A DNA stretch of 64,000 bases from assembly GCA_020852175.1 (NCBI GenBank), contig JADZBH010000006.1:170734-234733 (forward strand). The letters are read 5' to 3'. Both the position numbers and the translations under genes were made by a program. How positions within the stretch are numbered: position 1 is the stretch's first letter; each line of letters starts with the position of its first letter. Of this stretch, positions 16,848 through 27,970 are shown piece after piece. The notes beneath the pieces were generated by a model, which saw only the letters and a list, made by a program, of their open reading frames with translations, was not told where the DNA came from and searched no databases. Source of the stretch: Bryobacterales bacterium. GTDB lineage: Bacteria > Acidobacteriota > Terriglobia > Bryobacterales > Bryobacteraceae.

Positions 16848-16860
16848 TTGTTGATCAAGA

Positions 16861-18936
16861 TCATTTTCCTCGAAATCGAAAACTTAACCCGGCGGTAAAA
16901 GTTACCGGGTAGCCGGGGGTGGCGTGGATCCGGCTGACCGGGCCGGCGCCCCGAAGGCGGGATTCAAAATAATTCTGCGTTTCGTAATAAGAGCGATCCG
17001 TGAAATTATCCACGGCAAACAGGAAATCCACCCCTCGCATCAAGCGCCGCGTCAGGCTCAGATCGAATACCGTGTGTCCGGCGGCGCGATTGGCGGCATC
17101 CAACGGATCCAGCCTGTAACTGGAGATGGCCCTCATCCTGACCGACCCGCTCCACCCCTTCCAGGCCGACAGCGTCAGCCCGGCGTTGGCGGTAAAGTGT
17201 GGGGCGCGGTCCACATACTCGCGTGGCAACGTATTCCGGTAGTAGGCGTTTATCACGCGCGTGAACCCTCCGTGCACGGCCAGACGCCGCGTCAGCCGGA
17301 AGTTAGACTTGGCCTCCCACCCGTAGGCGCGCGTCGGTCCCAGGAACTCCAGTGAGCCATCGTCAGGGATATATACAAGTTCATTCGACCGGTTAATCAG
17401 AAACAGATTCAGGATCAATGACACTCGGCGCCAGTTGTGCGACGTGCCTGCCTGTACGAAGTCCGTCGTCGCCAGACGCCGCCCGCCCTCCGACCGTACG
17501 ACTCCGCGCGCATCCAACGACGAGATGCCCCGTCCGTAGTTGGCGTGCAAAGTGAGCGGAATCCGGTAGCTGGGCGTCAGGGAAACATGCGCCTTGGGCT
17601 GCCATTCGCCGCTGGTATGCGCACCGGAAAACTCCGGTTCCATCCGGTCTCGAACGTCGAAGCGGAACACGTCGTAGCGTGCACCTCCGCCCAACCGCAG
17701 CCGGCCGGAATAGAGGCTCAGATCCTCCTGCACAAAACCCGCGCCATTGGAAATGCCGGCGTTGGCCAGGGTATCGGTCCGGTAGGGCGTGCGATTCACC
17801 CGTGAATAGAGACCCACCAGGGTTTGCGTCAGGTGCAGATTGCCGCCCGCCGTAAACAGGCCGCTGGTGGCGCCTTGCCTGTGCGGCTTCACCATCTGCG
17901 CGTTGGCTCCCTGCATCAACCGCGAATCGTGCTGCTGGATACCGTCGCCCAACTCCGGATCGTTCAGGAAGAATGTGAAGTTGGAGTACATGTCGAACAG
18001 CGACCGCGTCAGGAAGCCGTCGAACTTCCAGAGGGTTCCTCCAGCGGTCTCCTGGCGGAAATACCCGGCCAGCGTGCCCTGCTTCACGCGCCCTCCGTCG
18101 CCCGGGTCCAGATATCCGAACGGATCGAGACGTCCGGCCGCCACCTCGTCCAGTGGCGCCTGGCCCGAGGAGTTGAAGTTATTCCGGCCGCCATTGAACT
18201 TCACGCTGACGCTGCGCCGGTCGTTCAAACGGCGTGTCAGGTTGAACGTCAGGTTGTCGCGCCGGTAGTCGAGCGGCTTGATAAACGGACCGTCGGTGAG
18301 TGAGCCGTCATAGGCCACCAGCATGTCCGTTTCCCGCCAGTCCGGCGACCAGCCCAGAAAGCCGCGCCGGCTGGCGAAGGAACCGCCCTGCACGCGCACC
18401 GTGTATTGCTCCGGCAGAGCCTCGCGCGTGCGGATGTGCACCACGCCGAGCCCGGAAAAATCACCGTATTCGCTCCGGAACGGCCCATTGTAGACGTCCA
18501 CCTCGTCCACCAGTTCCGGACTCATGCTCTTCAGCGCACCCAGATAGCCCTGGCCGTGGCCCTGCGTCGACTGGTTTTGTTGAATATTGTCGATCAGCAC
18601 CTTCAGGCCGCCCGAGACGCCGCCATGGTCGAGGTTGAACCCGTACCGGCGCACCTCGATCGACTTGCCGCCGCCCTCGTGCTGGCCCGCGTTGATGCCC
18701 GCTTCCAGCAGGTGGAATACCTGGTCGTCGCGCGAAAAGAGGGTCTTGTCGAATGCCTCCCGGTTGCGCTGCTCCACGGCAGGCTCCACCGGCGAGGCGG
18801 TGATCACAATGGATTCGTAGACTTTGGGAAGCGCCGGGGCTTTTGGTTGCGGCGGAGATGGCGGCGACGATGGCGTCTGTCCTGAGGCAAGTGCGGCGAA
18901 CAGGAAAATGAGGGCGCGCTTCATGGGAAGAAGCAT
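16861..18936 (-). CDS. TonB-dependent outer-membrane receptor
   Basis: A 691-residue receptor that imports a chelate, sugar or other ligand using TonB energy. A signal peptide (MKRALIFLFAALASGQ) follows the start. Two in-frame ATGs, at 18936 and 18924, are plausible. I use 18936 because a TATATT -10 ends nine bases before it. After a Pro-rich spacer comes a TonB-box-like YESIVITASP, then the plug (about 60-180) with VRRYGFNLDHGG, VLIDNIQQNQ and VDVYNGPFRSEYGDFSGLGVVHIRTR. A barrel of alternating aromatic strands fills the rest, ending SFRFRGK. The strict terminal aromatic is missing by two residues. Ligand unknown. It lies downstream of an operator-like repeat. Confidence 0.92.
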   Translation of the reverse strand: MLLPMKRALIFLFAALASGQTPSSPPSPPQPKAPALPKVYESIVITASPVEPAVEQRNREAFDKTLFSRDDQVFHLLEAGINAGQHEGGGKSIEVRRYGFNLDHGGVSGGLKVLIDNIQQNQSTQGHGQGYLGALKSMSPELVDEVDVYNGPFRSEYGDFSGLGVVHIRTREALPEQYTVRVQGGSFASRRGFLGWSPDWRETDMLVAYDGSLTDGPFIKPLDYRRDNLTFNLTRRLNDRRSVSVKFNGGRNNFNSSGQAPLDEVAAGRLDPFGYLDPGDGGRVKQGTLAGYFRQETAGGTLWKFDGFLTRSLFDMYSNFTFFLNDPELGDGIQQHDSRLMQGANAQMVKPHRQGATSGLFTAGGNLHLTQTLVGLYSRVNRTPYRTDTLANAGISNGAGFVQEDLSLYSGRLRLGGGARYDVFRFDVRDRMEPEFSGAHTSGEWQPKAHVSLTPSYRIPLTLHANYGRGISSLDARGVVRSEGGRRLATTDFVQAGTSHNWRRVSLILNLFLINRSNELVYIPDDGSLEFLGPTRAYGWEAKSNFRLTRRLAVHGGFTRVINAYYRNTLPREYVDRAPHFTANAGLTLSAWKGWSGSVRMRAISSYRLDPLDAANRAAGHTVFDLSLTRRLMRGVDFLFAVDNFTDRSYYETQNYFESRLRGAGPVSRIHATPGYPVTFTAGLSFRFRGK

Positions 18937-18965
18937 GGTAGCACGAATATACAATAAGTGCTACC
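18937..18965 (-). promoter_or_regulatory. -10 flanked by an inverted repeat, TonB receptor gene
   Basis: GGTAGCAC (18937-18944) and GTGCTACC (18958-18965) form a perfect 8-base inverted repeat with a 13-base AT-rich centre. The centre contains TATATT on minus (18951-18946), nine bases before the ATG at 18936. This is the layout of a repressor operator. It could instead act as a hairpin after the DUF1015 gene, which ends 20 bases upstream. Confidence 0.5.
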
Positions 18966-18985
18966 GCCAGCAGCCCCCATCGGCG

Positions 18986-20227
18986 CTACCTCTCCAATTT
19001 GTAAATTGTCACCCCGCTTAACAGCTTCGGGAAGAAGTCCGTGGACTTCTGCGGCATCACGCCGCCGCCAAAACTGATCTCTGCCACCTGCCGCACCGTA
19101 GTTGGCTGGAGCAGGAACGCCACCTGGCATTGTCCGGCGCGCACCTGTTCCAGCGCCGTATCGAGCCCGCGCACATAGTGCAGGTACTTCTGTTCCCTCA
19201 CGTCCTCCTCGGTAATGCCCAGCGCCCGGCTCAGCACCTGTTCATGCAGGAAGTTGACATCAAGCATTCCGGCCGTGCGTTCGACATCGAGCGCATGAAA
19301 CGCCCCAGGCAGGGCAATGCCCACACGCACTCGTCCCGGTTCCACCTCACGCAGGGCCGCTTTCAACTCCGTTGCGCCAGGGAATGAGGCCAGCCGCCCC
19401 AAGGCCCGCAAGCTGGAAACCAGCGCCGCGGCGTCAAATCGAGCCAGTGAATGTACCATGCGGTGCGTGGCCAGAATGCGCAGCCCGGGAGAGTGCATGT
19501 TCACCAGGGTCATCATCACGCGCTGGGCGTCGGCCTTGGGGGACGCCTTGGAATAAGCCAGCGCGGTTTCGTAGCGGTGATGGCCATCGGCGATCACCAG
19601 TTTCTTATCATCCATCAACGCCTGTATGCGCGCGATCACGGACGGTTCGTCCACGCGCCACACCAGGTGGAGCGCGCCGTAGCCGTCGTCCACGCGCAGC
19701 AAGGGGTCGCCCGCGGCGGCCTGGTCGAGAATCGCGTCCACGCCGCCTTCCTCATCGGGATAGAGCAGGAAGATCTGCCCGAAATGAGCTTCGGTGTGCC
19801 GTAACAATTCCCGGCGGTCCTGTTTCGGCCCGCTGAGCGTCTGTTCGTGCCGGTGCACGATGCCCGCCGCGTACTCCTCGACACGCCCGGCGCAGATGAG
19901 GCCCTTCCGTGTCAGTTCCTCACCCGTGTCGGGATCTCGAAACCGCTGGAAATAGGCATACAGCGAAGGCTTGTCCTCACGCTCCAGAATGCCCCCGGCG
20001 GTCCACTGGTTCAGATACGCCGCCGCGCGCGTGTAGACGTTGTTCTCGGCCGTATCGTCCGGGAAGCGCTCGCCCAGAATGACCCGGACCAGATTGTAGG
20101 GACTGGCGGCGAGGTAGCGCGCCTGCATCTCCGGGTAGATCTTGTCGTAGGGCTGCGTGACCAGCGTGGCCGGGTCGCCAGCCTGCCCCGTATACCTGTA
20201 GGCCTGGAAGGGGTATATTTTCGCCAT
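18986..20227 (-). CDS. DUF1015 family protein
   Basis: A 413-residue cytoplasmic protein of the DUF1015 family. The opening MAKIYPFQAYRY, the segment QPYDKIYPEMQARYLAASPYNLVRVILGE (split here by function only) and the signature ADGHHRYETAL are diagnostic. Some DUF1015 relatives have a ParB/Srx-like fold and have been linked to serine kinase activity (SerK-like), but I cannot assign a reaction here. It is divergently transcribed from the PSD1 gene with a tiny gap. It is followed by the TonB receptor gene on the same strand. Confidence 0.9.
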   Translation of the reverse strand: MAKIYPFQAYRYTGQAGDPATLVTQPYDKIYPEMQARYLAASPYNLVRVILGERFPDDTAENNVYTRAAAYLNQWTAGGILEREDKPSLYAYFQRFRDPDTGEELTRKGLICAGRVEEYAAGIVHRHEQTLSGPKQDRRELLRHTEAHFGQIFLLYPDEEGGVDAILDQAAAGDPLLRVDDGYGALHLVWRVDEPSVIARIQALMDDKKLVIADGHHRYETALAYSKASPKADAQRVMMTLVNMHSPGLRILATHRMVHSLARFDAAALVSSLRALGRLASFPGATELKAALREVEPGRVRVGIALPGAFHALDVERTAGMLDVNFLHEQVLSRALGITEEDVREQKYLHYVRGLDTALEQVRAGQCQVAFLLQPTTVRQVAEISFGGGVMPQKSTDFFPKLLSGVTIYKLER

Positions 20228-20238
20228 CTGGAGTCAAT

Positions 20239-20246
20239 GATATAAA
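20239..20246. promoter_or_regulatory. Candidate shared -10 between DUF1015 and PSD1 genes
   Basis: The sequence GATATAAA reads TATAAA on plus (20241-20246, with TG at 20238-20239 as extended -10) and TATATC on minus (20244-20239). Each hexamer ends 11 bases before its start codon (20258 and 20227). The gap between the genes is too short for two independent promoters. Confidence 0.5.
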
Positions 20247-20257
20247 CAATGGTACCG

Positions 20258-23200
20258 ATGCGAACTTTTGCATTCATTCTGGGCATGTTTCCACTGCTGG
20301 GAATCCTGGCCGCGCAGCCATCCCGCAAGATCGACTTCACCCGCCAGGTGCAGCCGGTTCTTTCGGACAACTGCTATGCCTGCCACGGTCCCGATGCGGC
20401 CACGCGGATGGCCGGGGTGCGCCTGGACACCAGGCAGGGTGCCTTCGCCAAGGGACCGGCGGGGCCCGTGATCGTGCCGGGCAACGCGGCGGCGAGCCGT
20501 CTCATCGTGCGAGCCACCCACGCCAAGACCGCTCTGCGCATGCCGCCTCCCGCTTCGGGCAAGCTGCTTACCCAAGCGCAGATTGCCTTACTCAAAGCCT
20601 GGATCGATCAGGGAGCGCACTGGGAGACCCACTGGAGTTACGCGCCAGTGAGCCGGCCGCAGGAACCCGCCGTCAAGCGAGCACAATGGGCGCGCAATCC
20701 GATTGACCGCTTCGTACTGGCGAGGTTGGAAAGCGAAGGTCTGGCGCCGCAGGCCGAAGCCCCCCGCGCGGTTCTCATCCGCCGCCTGGCGTACGACCTC
20801 ACCGGTCTTCCCCCTACGCCGGAGGAGCTGAGCGCCTTCCTTGCCGACAAGCGCCCGGACGCCTACGAGCGCGCCGCGGACCACTACCTCGCCTCGCCCC
20901 ACTACGGCGAGCGCATGACGATGATGTGGCTCGACCTGGCCCGTTACGCCGACACGCACGGCTATCACATCGACTCCCACCGCAACATGGAGCACTGGCG
21001 CGAATGGGTGATCAACTCCTTTAACCGCAACCAGCGCTTCGATGAGTTCACCCAATGGCAGATCGCCGGCGACCTGTTGCCCAAGCCCACGCGGGAACAA
21101 CTGCTGGCCACCGGTTTCGAGCGCAACCACATGATTAACTTCGAAGGCGGCGCCATACCCGAGGAGTACCAAGTGGAGTACGTCGTCGATCGCGTCGAGA
21201 CGACGACGAACGTGTGGATGGGCACGACGATGGGCTGCGCCCGTTGCCACGATCACAAGTACGACCCCATCAAGCAGAAGGAGTTCTACGAATTTTTCGC
21301 CTTCTTCAACAACATCGACGAAAAGGGGCTCGACGGCAGGCGCGGGAATGCGGAGCCGCTGCTGCGGCTGTCCACCGCGGAGCAGGAGCAGCGGTTGAAG
21401 GCCCTGCGGGCCGATATCGAGGTGTACGAGGCGCTCACCGACGAGCGAACGATCACGCCCGGCGTCGAGCGATGGGAGAAGCAGGCCCTGGCCTCGCTGG
21501 CCACCCCCGCGCGCGAAGGGCTCGTGCTCCACCTGGAGGTCGACAACAATCTTTCCGATTCGAGCGGCCACTACCGGCACGCCGTGGTGGAACGCGGCGA
21601 GGTGACCTTCGCCGAGGGCGCCGTGCAACGCTCGGCCGCCTTCAGCGGAGAATCGCGTATGCAGTATGCGGAGGCGGGAGACCTCGCCGGCACATTCACA
21701 TCCGGCAAGCCGTGGACGGCGGCGCTCTGGTTCCGGCCCTCGGCGATTCAGGAGATGGGCCTGTTGCAGATGCGCGAGCCGGGCGATGCACGGCGAGGAC
21801 TGGAGGTGCTGTTGGAAGCCTCGCAGCCCATCGGCGACCTGCGGCGCGGCGTGAAGCCCGCCGTACGCATTGCCGCCGCCTGGCCGGACAACGCCATCTA
21901 TGTCCGCACGCGCGACTTCGTGGCCACCACGGCCAAGGAAGCCGGTTCATCCTGGCATCACCTGGGCGTGATCTACGACGGCTCCGGCAAGGCCTCGGGC
22001 GTCACCATCACCATCGACGGCGCGGCCGTGCCGACGGAAACCGTGCGCGACACTCTTTCCGCCGCCGTCACCGTGAAACGCCCTCTCGAAATCGGCAACC
22101 GTGAGTTGGGCTCTCCTTATAAAGGCTCGCTGGACGACATCCGGCTGTACAGCCTGGCGTTACCTCTGGAAGCGCTGGCGCAACTGGGCCAGCAGGAGCC
22201 CATCCGCGCCGCCTTCGCCTTCACGCCCGGCGTGCCGTTCGGCAAGCGCCCGCGCGAAGCCCGCCTGCGCATCGCCGAGTACTATCTACGCCACGCCGCC
22301 CCGGCCCGGGAGCGCGAGGACTACGCACGGTTGCGCGCCATGCGTGACGAACGCGATGCGTTGTTAAAAGCGATTCCCACCACCATGGTGATGGCCGAAC
22401 GCGAGACCCCGGCCGCCACCTTCGTGCTGGGCCGAGGCGACTACCGGAACAAGACCGTCGAGGTGAAACCGGCCACGCCGTCGATGCTCCCGCCCATGCC
22501 GGCGAACCTTCCGCGCAACCGTCTGGGACTGGCCGGGTGGCTTACCAGCCGCGAACACCCGCTTACCTCGCGCGTCACCGTGAACCGCTTCTGGCAGATG
22601 TATTTTGGCACGGGCATCGTGAAGACGGCCGAGGATTTCGGCTCGCAAGGCGATCCGCCCTCGCACCCCGAACTACTGGACTGGCTGGCGGCCGAGTTCA
22701 TGGAGTCGGGCTGGAACGTGAAGGCGCTCCAACGGCTGATCGTGACCTCGGCCACCTACCGGCAGAGTTCAATTGTCCCGCCGGGCATGCACGAGCGCGA
22801 TCCGGAGAACCGTCTTCTGGCCCGGGGTCCGCGCTTCCGCCTGCCCGCCGAGATGGTGCGCGACACGGCGCTGGCGGTCTCCGGATTGCTGAACGGCCGG
22901 ATTGGCGGCGAATCAGTCCATCCCTATCAGCCCGCGGGCGTCTGGGAAGAGATCAGCTATGGCGATGTCTACTCGGCGCAGCAGTATGAGCAGGATCACG
23001 GCGACGCGCTCTACCGCCGGTCGATGTACACCTTCTGGAAGCGGACGGCGCCGCCCACTTCGCTGGCGGCCTTCGACGCTCCCGACCGTGAAAAATGCGT
23101 CGCCCGCCGCGCGCGCACGAACACGCCCTTGCAGGCTCTGGTGACGCTGAACGACCCGCAGTTCATCGAGGCAGCCCGTGCGCTGGCGGTCCGCGCCCGT

Positions 23201-23467
23201 CACGAGGCCGCCAATGATTCCGCGCGGCTGCGCCGCGCATTTCTGCTGGCCACCGCCCGGCCGCCCTCATCAAAGGAACTGGCCGTGCTCGTCTCCCTGT
23301 TGAAGGATCAGCGTGCGCATTACACGGCACAGCCCAACGAGGCCGCCGCGCTGGTGCATGTCGGCGAATCCAAGGCGCCCGCGGACACTCCCAAGCCCGA
23401 ACTCGCCGCCTGGACCATGGTGGCCAGCACCATTTTGAATCTCGACGAAGTGGTGACCAAGGAGTAA
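20258..23467 (+). CDS. PSCyt1-PSCyt2-LamG-PSD1 secreted cytochrome
   Basis: A 1069-residue secreted protein. The start [11 protein letters not shown] at 20258 is preferred over an ATG nine bases earlier, which would lie before the predicted transcript start. After the signal peptide, PSCyt1 carries a heme site CYACH. PSCyt2 (about 140-360) carries a second site, CARCH, in the context [15 protein letters not shown] LamG/concanavalin-like insert follows (about 430-650) with [16 protein letters not shown]1 (about 750-1040) has [15 protein letters not shown] and [11 protein letters not shown] and ends [12 protein letters not shown]. The family is common in planctomycetes and acidobacteria and is suspected to act in polymer degradation. 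DUF1501 follows after 4 bases. Confidence 0.93.
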   Translation: MRTFAFILGMFPLLGILAAQPSRKIDFTRQVQPVLSDNCYACHGPDAATRMAGVRLDTRQGAFAKGPAGPVIVPGNAAASRLIVRATHAKTALRMPPPASGKLLTQAQIALLKAWIDQGAHWETHWSYAPVSRPQEPAVKRAQWARNPIDRFVLARLESEGLAPQAEAPRAVLIRRLAYDLTGLPPTPEELSAFLADKRPDAYERAADHYLASPHYGERMTMMWLDLARYADTHGYHIDSHRNMEHWREWVINSFNRNQRFDEFTQWQIAGDLLPKPTREQLLATGFERNHMINFEGGAIPEEYQVEYVVDRVETTTNVWMGTTMGCARCHDHKYDPIKQKEFYEFFAFFNNIDEKGLDGRRGNAEPLLRLSTAEQEQRLKALRADIEVYEALTDERTITPGVERWEKQALASLATPAREGLVLHLEVDNNLSDSSGHYRHAVVERGEVTFAEGAVQRSAAFSGESRMQYAEAGDLAGTFTSGKPWTAALWFRPSAIQEMGLLQMREPGDARRGLEVLLEASQPIGDLRRGVKPAVRIAAAWPDNAIYVRTRDFVATTAKEAGSSWHHLGVIYDGSGKASGVTITIDGAAVPTETVRDTLSAAVTVKRPLEIGNRELGSPYKGSLDDIRLYSLALPLEALAQLGQQEPIRAAFAFTPGVPFGKRPREARLRIAEYYLRHAAPAREREDYARLRAMRDERDALLKAIPTTMVMAERETPAATFVLGRGDYRNKTVEVKPATPSMLPPMPANLPRNRLGLAGWLTSREHPLTSRVTVNRFWQMYFGTGIVKTAEDFGSQGDPPSHPELLDWLAAEFMESGWNVKALQRLIVTSATYRQSSIVPPGMHERDPENRLLARGPRFRLPAEMVRDTALAVSGLLNGRIGGESVHPYQPAGVWEEISYGDVYSAQQYEQDHGDALYRRSMYTFWKRTAPPTSLAAFDAPDREKCVARRARTNTPLQALVTLNDPQFIEAARALAVRARHEAANDSARLRRAFLLATARPPSSKELAVLVSLLKDQRAHYTAQPNEAAALVHVGESKAPADTPKPELAAWTMVASTILNLDEVVTKE

Positions 23468-23471
23468 CATC

Positions 23472-24926
<1,455 letters not shown>

Positions 24927-25020
24927 ACTCCCGGCCAAACCAGGGACGATGCCGGACCTTCTCCCGCCGGAGTCTGATGACGGGGTGTAGGGAACCGGTG
25001 ATTGTGCCGATGGAGAAAGG

Positions 25021-26136
25021 ATGCCGGCAAACCGCCAGGCCGGATTGTTGTCGCGCGTGAAACTAACGGTTTACATCCGAAGACTGGCGAAGGATCGCCG
25101 GGGGTCGGTGCTCGTGCTGGCCTCGATGATGCTGGTGCTTGCAGGCATGGCGCTGTCGGCGCTGTTCGATCTGTCACGTCTATACTTCGCCAGAAGTACG
25201 GCGCAACTGCGCGCCGACGCCGCGGCTCTGGCAGCCGTGGGCATGCTCGACGGCACGGTGGAAGGTCTGGAACGGGCGCGCGAAGCGGCGATGCAGGCCG
25301 CCAGGCTGGCCAGCCCGGACGGCAGCCCCGCGTCGGGCCTGCGCGTCGAGTTCGCTTCCGCGGCCCAGGGTGACTTTCAGGAGCGGCCCGCCTCGGCGGT
25401 TCATCAGCGCTTTACGCGCGTGGTGTGTACAACCTACGTCCCTTTTACGCTGCTGCGCACCTTTGTACCGCAACAACGTTCGCACGCCTGGGCCAGCGCG
25501 ACGGCCACGCAGAACCGGCGGTCACAGTTTGAAGCGGGGTTATTCCCCTATGCCGTGCTGGCGCACTCCGAGTCTGGTCCGGATTTCGGATTGCGCCGCG
25601 GCGAACGCTATACGCTGCATTGGCCGGACACCCCCTCGCTGGCCGCCAGGAATGTCTGCCCGGGCGACGCAAGCCAGGAGATGATCGACCGCGCCACGGC
25701 GAATCAGATGAAAGGCGCGGGTTTCATCGAGATGGTCTCGGCAAGCAACATTCGCCGTGCGATTCTCACGGAATACCAGTCTTCGCTCAGGCGCATTGGG
25801 GATCCGCTGACCTTCCCCTCCGGAATACGGCATTTCGAGGCAGCGGCACTGGCCGAGCGCATCGGTCAGGACCGCGACTATGGCGCGGCCACCTACGATG
25901 AGTACGTTCTCCGGGGCGAGAGCAACGGCCGCCGCCTGGTGGCCGTTCCTATTCACAGCGGTTACCCCAACTACCGGATTCTCGATGTGGGCGGTTTCTT
26001 CCTACTGCCCGCCACCGAATACCACGAACAGGGCGACGATGCCTTCTGTGCTGAATACATTGGCGCTTACATGTTGGGGAGCGCGCGGCGCGGCGCGGGG
26101 GAAATGGGGTTCTATGCGACGGCTTTGGTGCGCTAA
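25021..26136 (+). CDS. TadG-like pilus-assembly protein
   Basis: A 371-residue protein. GGAG five bases before the ATG supports the start. After a basic cytoplasmic tip, KDRRGSVLVLASMMLVLAG begins the hydrophobic helix (about 28-52) of TadE/TadG proteins. LSRLYFARSTAQLRADAAALA then follows, which is typical of the TadG N-terminal domain. The rest is extracytoplasmic with few cysteines and ends GEMGFYATALVR. It lacks a von Willebrand A domain. The 155-residue TadE-like gene starts inside its last 23 bases. No TadA ATPase, TadB/C or secretin gene is in the window. Confidence 0.8.
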   Translation: MPANRQAGLLSRVKLTVYIRRLAKDRRGSVLVLASMMLVLAGMALSALFDLSRLYFARSTAQLRADAAALAAVGMLDGTVEGLERAREAAMQAARLASPDGSPASGLRVEFASAAQGDFQERPASAVHQRFTRVVCTTYVPFTLLRTFVPQQRSHAWASATATQNRRSQFEAGLFPYAVLAHSESGPDFGLRRGERYTLHWPDTPSLAARNVCPGDASQEMIDRATANQMKGAGFIEMVSASNIRRAILTEYQSSLRRIGDPLTFPSGIRHFEAAALAERIGQDRDYGAATYDEYVLRGESNGRRLVAVPIHSGYPNYRILDVGGFFLLPATEYHEQGDDAFCAEYIGAYMLGSARRGAGEMGFYATALVR

Positions 26137-26581
26137 TCCGTCCGCCGGGCGCGGCCCGTCGGGAGACCGTGGCAGCGCGTTGCTGGAGGCGGCGCTCGTG
26201 CTGGCCTTGCTGGCTCCTCTGGCCGTGCTGGCCGGACGCTATGCCTGGGGCGTCTACCAGGTGGACACACTGCATTCGTTGGTGGATGAGGCCGCCCGCT
26301 TTGGCGCCGCGGCGCCCTTGGGAGAAGGGGAAGAATCGTGGAGGCAGGCCGTCCGGCGGCAAGCCGTTTGCGGCAAGCCTGAGCCATGCGCGTCAGGCCG
26401 TCTGCCCGGACTCCGTGAATCGAACATTCGCGTGGAACTGGTGCGCGGGGCGGGCTCGCCTCCCATGGTGGAGGTGGCCGTGGAGGGGTTCACGCTGGCG
26501 ACCCCAGCGGGCGGCAGAACCTTTCAAGGCAAGCCTTTAGCCCGGTTCCCCTACGCGGGTTCGCCGGCTGCTGAGCGATAG
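26114..26581 (+). CDS. TadE-like pseudopilin
   Basis: A 155-residue protein that starts within the end of the TadG-like gene. The class III pilin-type motif G-S-x-x-x-E (DRGSALLEAALVL) is followed by a hydrophobic helix to about residue 45. A small domain with two cysteines follows (CGKPEPC). The glycine before the motif is the likely cut site for a prepilin peptidase. No convincing separate promoter is seen, so it depends on TadG transcription. Its end faces another TadE-like gene across a short GC hairpin. Confidence 0.78.
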   Translation: MRRLWCANPSAGRGPSGDRGSALLEAALVLALLAPLAVLAGRYAWGVYQVDTLHSLVDEAARFGAAAPLGEGEESWRQAVRRQAVCGKPEPCASGRLPGLRESNIRVELVRGAGSPPMVEVAVEGFTLATPAGGRTFQGKPLARFPYAGSPAAER

Positions 26582-26586
26582 ACGGC

Positions 26587-26600
26587 GCGGCGTGCGCCGC
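26587..26600. terminator. GC hairpin between convergent TadE genes
   Basis: GCGGCG (26587-26592) and CGCCGC (26595-26600) form a 6-base stem with a 2-base centre. A real loop would use fewer pairs. There is no U-tract, so termination is weakly supported. Confidence 0.3.
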
Positions 26601-26628
26601 CCTGGCTTGCGGCGTATGGCCGGCGGAA

Positions 26629-27264
26629 CTAGTAGATCGCGCGCGAGTAAGTTCCCGTCAGTTCATACGAGCCGGGGAACTTCCATTCCGGAGCCTCGAA
26701 GTAGGTCTCGGCGATGTAGGCCTGATCGCCATCCGTCATTTGAAGCAGCGTGGTGATCACGCTGGCGCGGCAGGTGCTGAGCTTCGCGTAGTCGATCGGC
26801 TGGATATTGCCATCGGCGCCGATCAAGCCTTGCGACGGACTGCCGAAATCGCTCGCCCGAAGAGAGGACTTGCCCATCACGATGCGCTGTGTGATCACCG
26901 GCTGATGATAGTTCGGACAGTTGGCGATGGTGAGCCCGGCGCCGGCGCACTCGGTCTGACCCATATAGAGGATCCTGGTGAGGACCACCACGCCCTTGCT
27001 CGCGTTCGGCGTGCTCACGTTCAGGCCGATATTTTCGCCCAGGCGCTGAATCACGTTCTGATTCGGTACCTTGCTGAAATCCACCTGGCGGACATACATG
27101 TGTCCAGCGTCGCGGCACACCTGGTTCACCTGGATGCTGCGCCCCAGCGTCAGGCCCACGTTTACCGTGCCCAGCAACAGCGGCACCAGAAATACCGAGA
27201 CGAGGGCGAATTCCACGATTGAGTTGCCCCTGCGCCGCTTGTTGTGAATCCGCCTTCTCATCAT
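26629..27264 (-). CDS. TadE-like pseudopilin
   Basis: A 211-residue protein beginning MMRRRIHNKRRRGNSIVEFAL. The prepilin motif is G-N-S-I-V-E, followed by a hydrophobic helix (about 17-37). The extracytoplasmic part has four cysteines: VCRDAGH, TECAGAG, ANCPNYH and STCRAS. They could pair into two disulfides. It ends ELTGTYSRAIY. It is the last gene of a minus-strand run with another TadE gene and a TPR gene. Its size is larger than usual for TadE. Confidence 0.8.
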   Translation of the reverse strand: MMRRRIHNKRRRGNSIVEFALVSVFLVPLLLGTVNVGLTLGRSIQVNQVCRDAGHMYVRQVDFSKVPNQNVIQRLGENIGLNVSTPNASKGVVVLTRILYMGQTECAGAGLTIANCPNYHQPVITQRIVMGKSSLRASDFGSPSQGLIGADGNIQPIDYAKLSTCRASVITTLLQMTDGDQAYIAETYFEAPEWKFPGSYELTGTYSRAIY

Positions 27265-27331
27265 CGTCTTGCTCCTTCTCGCCGGTCCCCTCCGGGCCGG
27301 CCGCACCCGCTTGCCTGGCCTCTCCCGCCGC

Positions 27332-27802
27332 TCAGCGGGGAGGCGGCGACGTTCCTCCCGGCAGGGACTCCATGCGGTCCGACGAACGCGCCGAGATATT
27401 CAGGGGCGTCGCCGTCCGCCACAGCGGCGCCATCCAGCCCCAGGAAAAGTCTTCCACCGACACCTCGACTATGTTGCCCGGGTTGTTCTCGGGCACTTCG
27501 GCGAACGTGGCCGGGTTGAAGTAACGAACGTGAATCTTGCCGTAGTTCGCACTTCCCTGCAACATGCCCATGGCCTGGCTTTGCACGATGTGCTTGATGG
27601 AATCGTCATGGCCGTAGCCGCCGAAGGTTTGATAGGTCACCGCGTAGCGCACGCCTTCGCGGACGGCGTGCATGAACGTGTTCTTGATAAAGATGGCGAA
27701 GCCGAAGTCCGTGATGGCAAACAGGATGGCGAACAGCGGCAGGATGACGAACGCCATCTCGAGAAATGCGTTGCCCCGTTGTTTCCGGCCCATGGCTCTC
27801 AT
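27332..27802 (-). CDS. TadE-like pseudopilin
   Basis: A 156-residue protein. The start at 27802 (MRAMGRKQRG) puts a short basic tip before the motif G-N-A-F-L-E; a longer frame upstream has no family resemblance. The hydrophobic helix runs to about residue 40. The following segment IKNTFMHAVREGVRYAVTYQT is the conserved TadE amphipathic helix. The C-terminal tail is Pro/Ser-rich. It precedes the 211-residue TadE gene by 67 bases, which suggests that the two minor pilins are produced together. Confidence 0.8.
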   Translation of the reverse strand: MRAMGRKQRGNAFLEMAFVILPLFAILFAITDFGFAIFIKNTFMHAVREGVRYAVTYQTFGGYGHDDSIKHIVQSQAMGMLQGSANYGKIHVRYFNPATFAEVPENNPGNIVEVSVEDFSWGWMAPLWRTATPLNISARSSDRMESLPGGTSPPPR

Positions 27803-27970
27803 CGTTGATCTCCGAATTTCCGATACCACTTGCGTCGCGGCAAGAGGACTCCGCACCTTCCACCCTACCCGCGACCATGTGGCGAGCCAATGAGGCGACC
27901 CGCTGGAATCGCCCCGGGTTGTCACTTAGTTCCTCCCGGTGATTCCCCCGAGCCCGCGGGTCCGGACAGG

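Noticed and set aside
24927..25020. A small gene or strong terminator between DUF1501 and the TadG-like gene
   Set aside because: The 94 bases have no convincing open frame and only weak CCGG/GGAG pairings.
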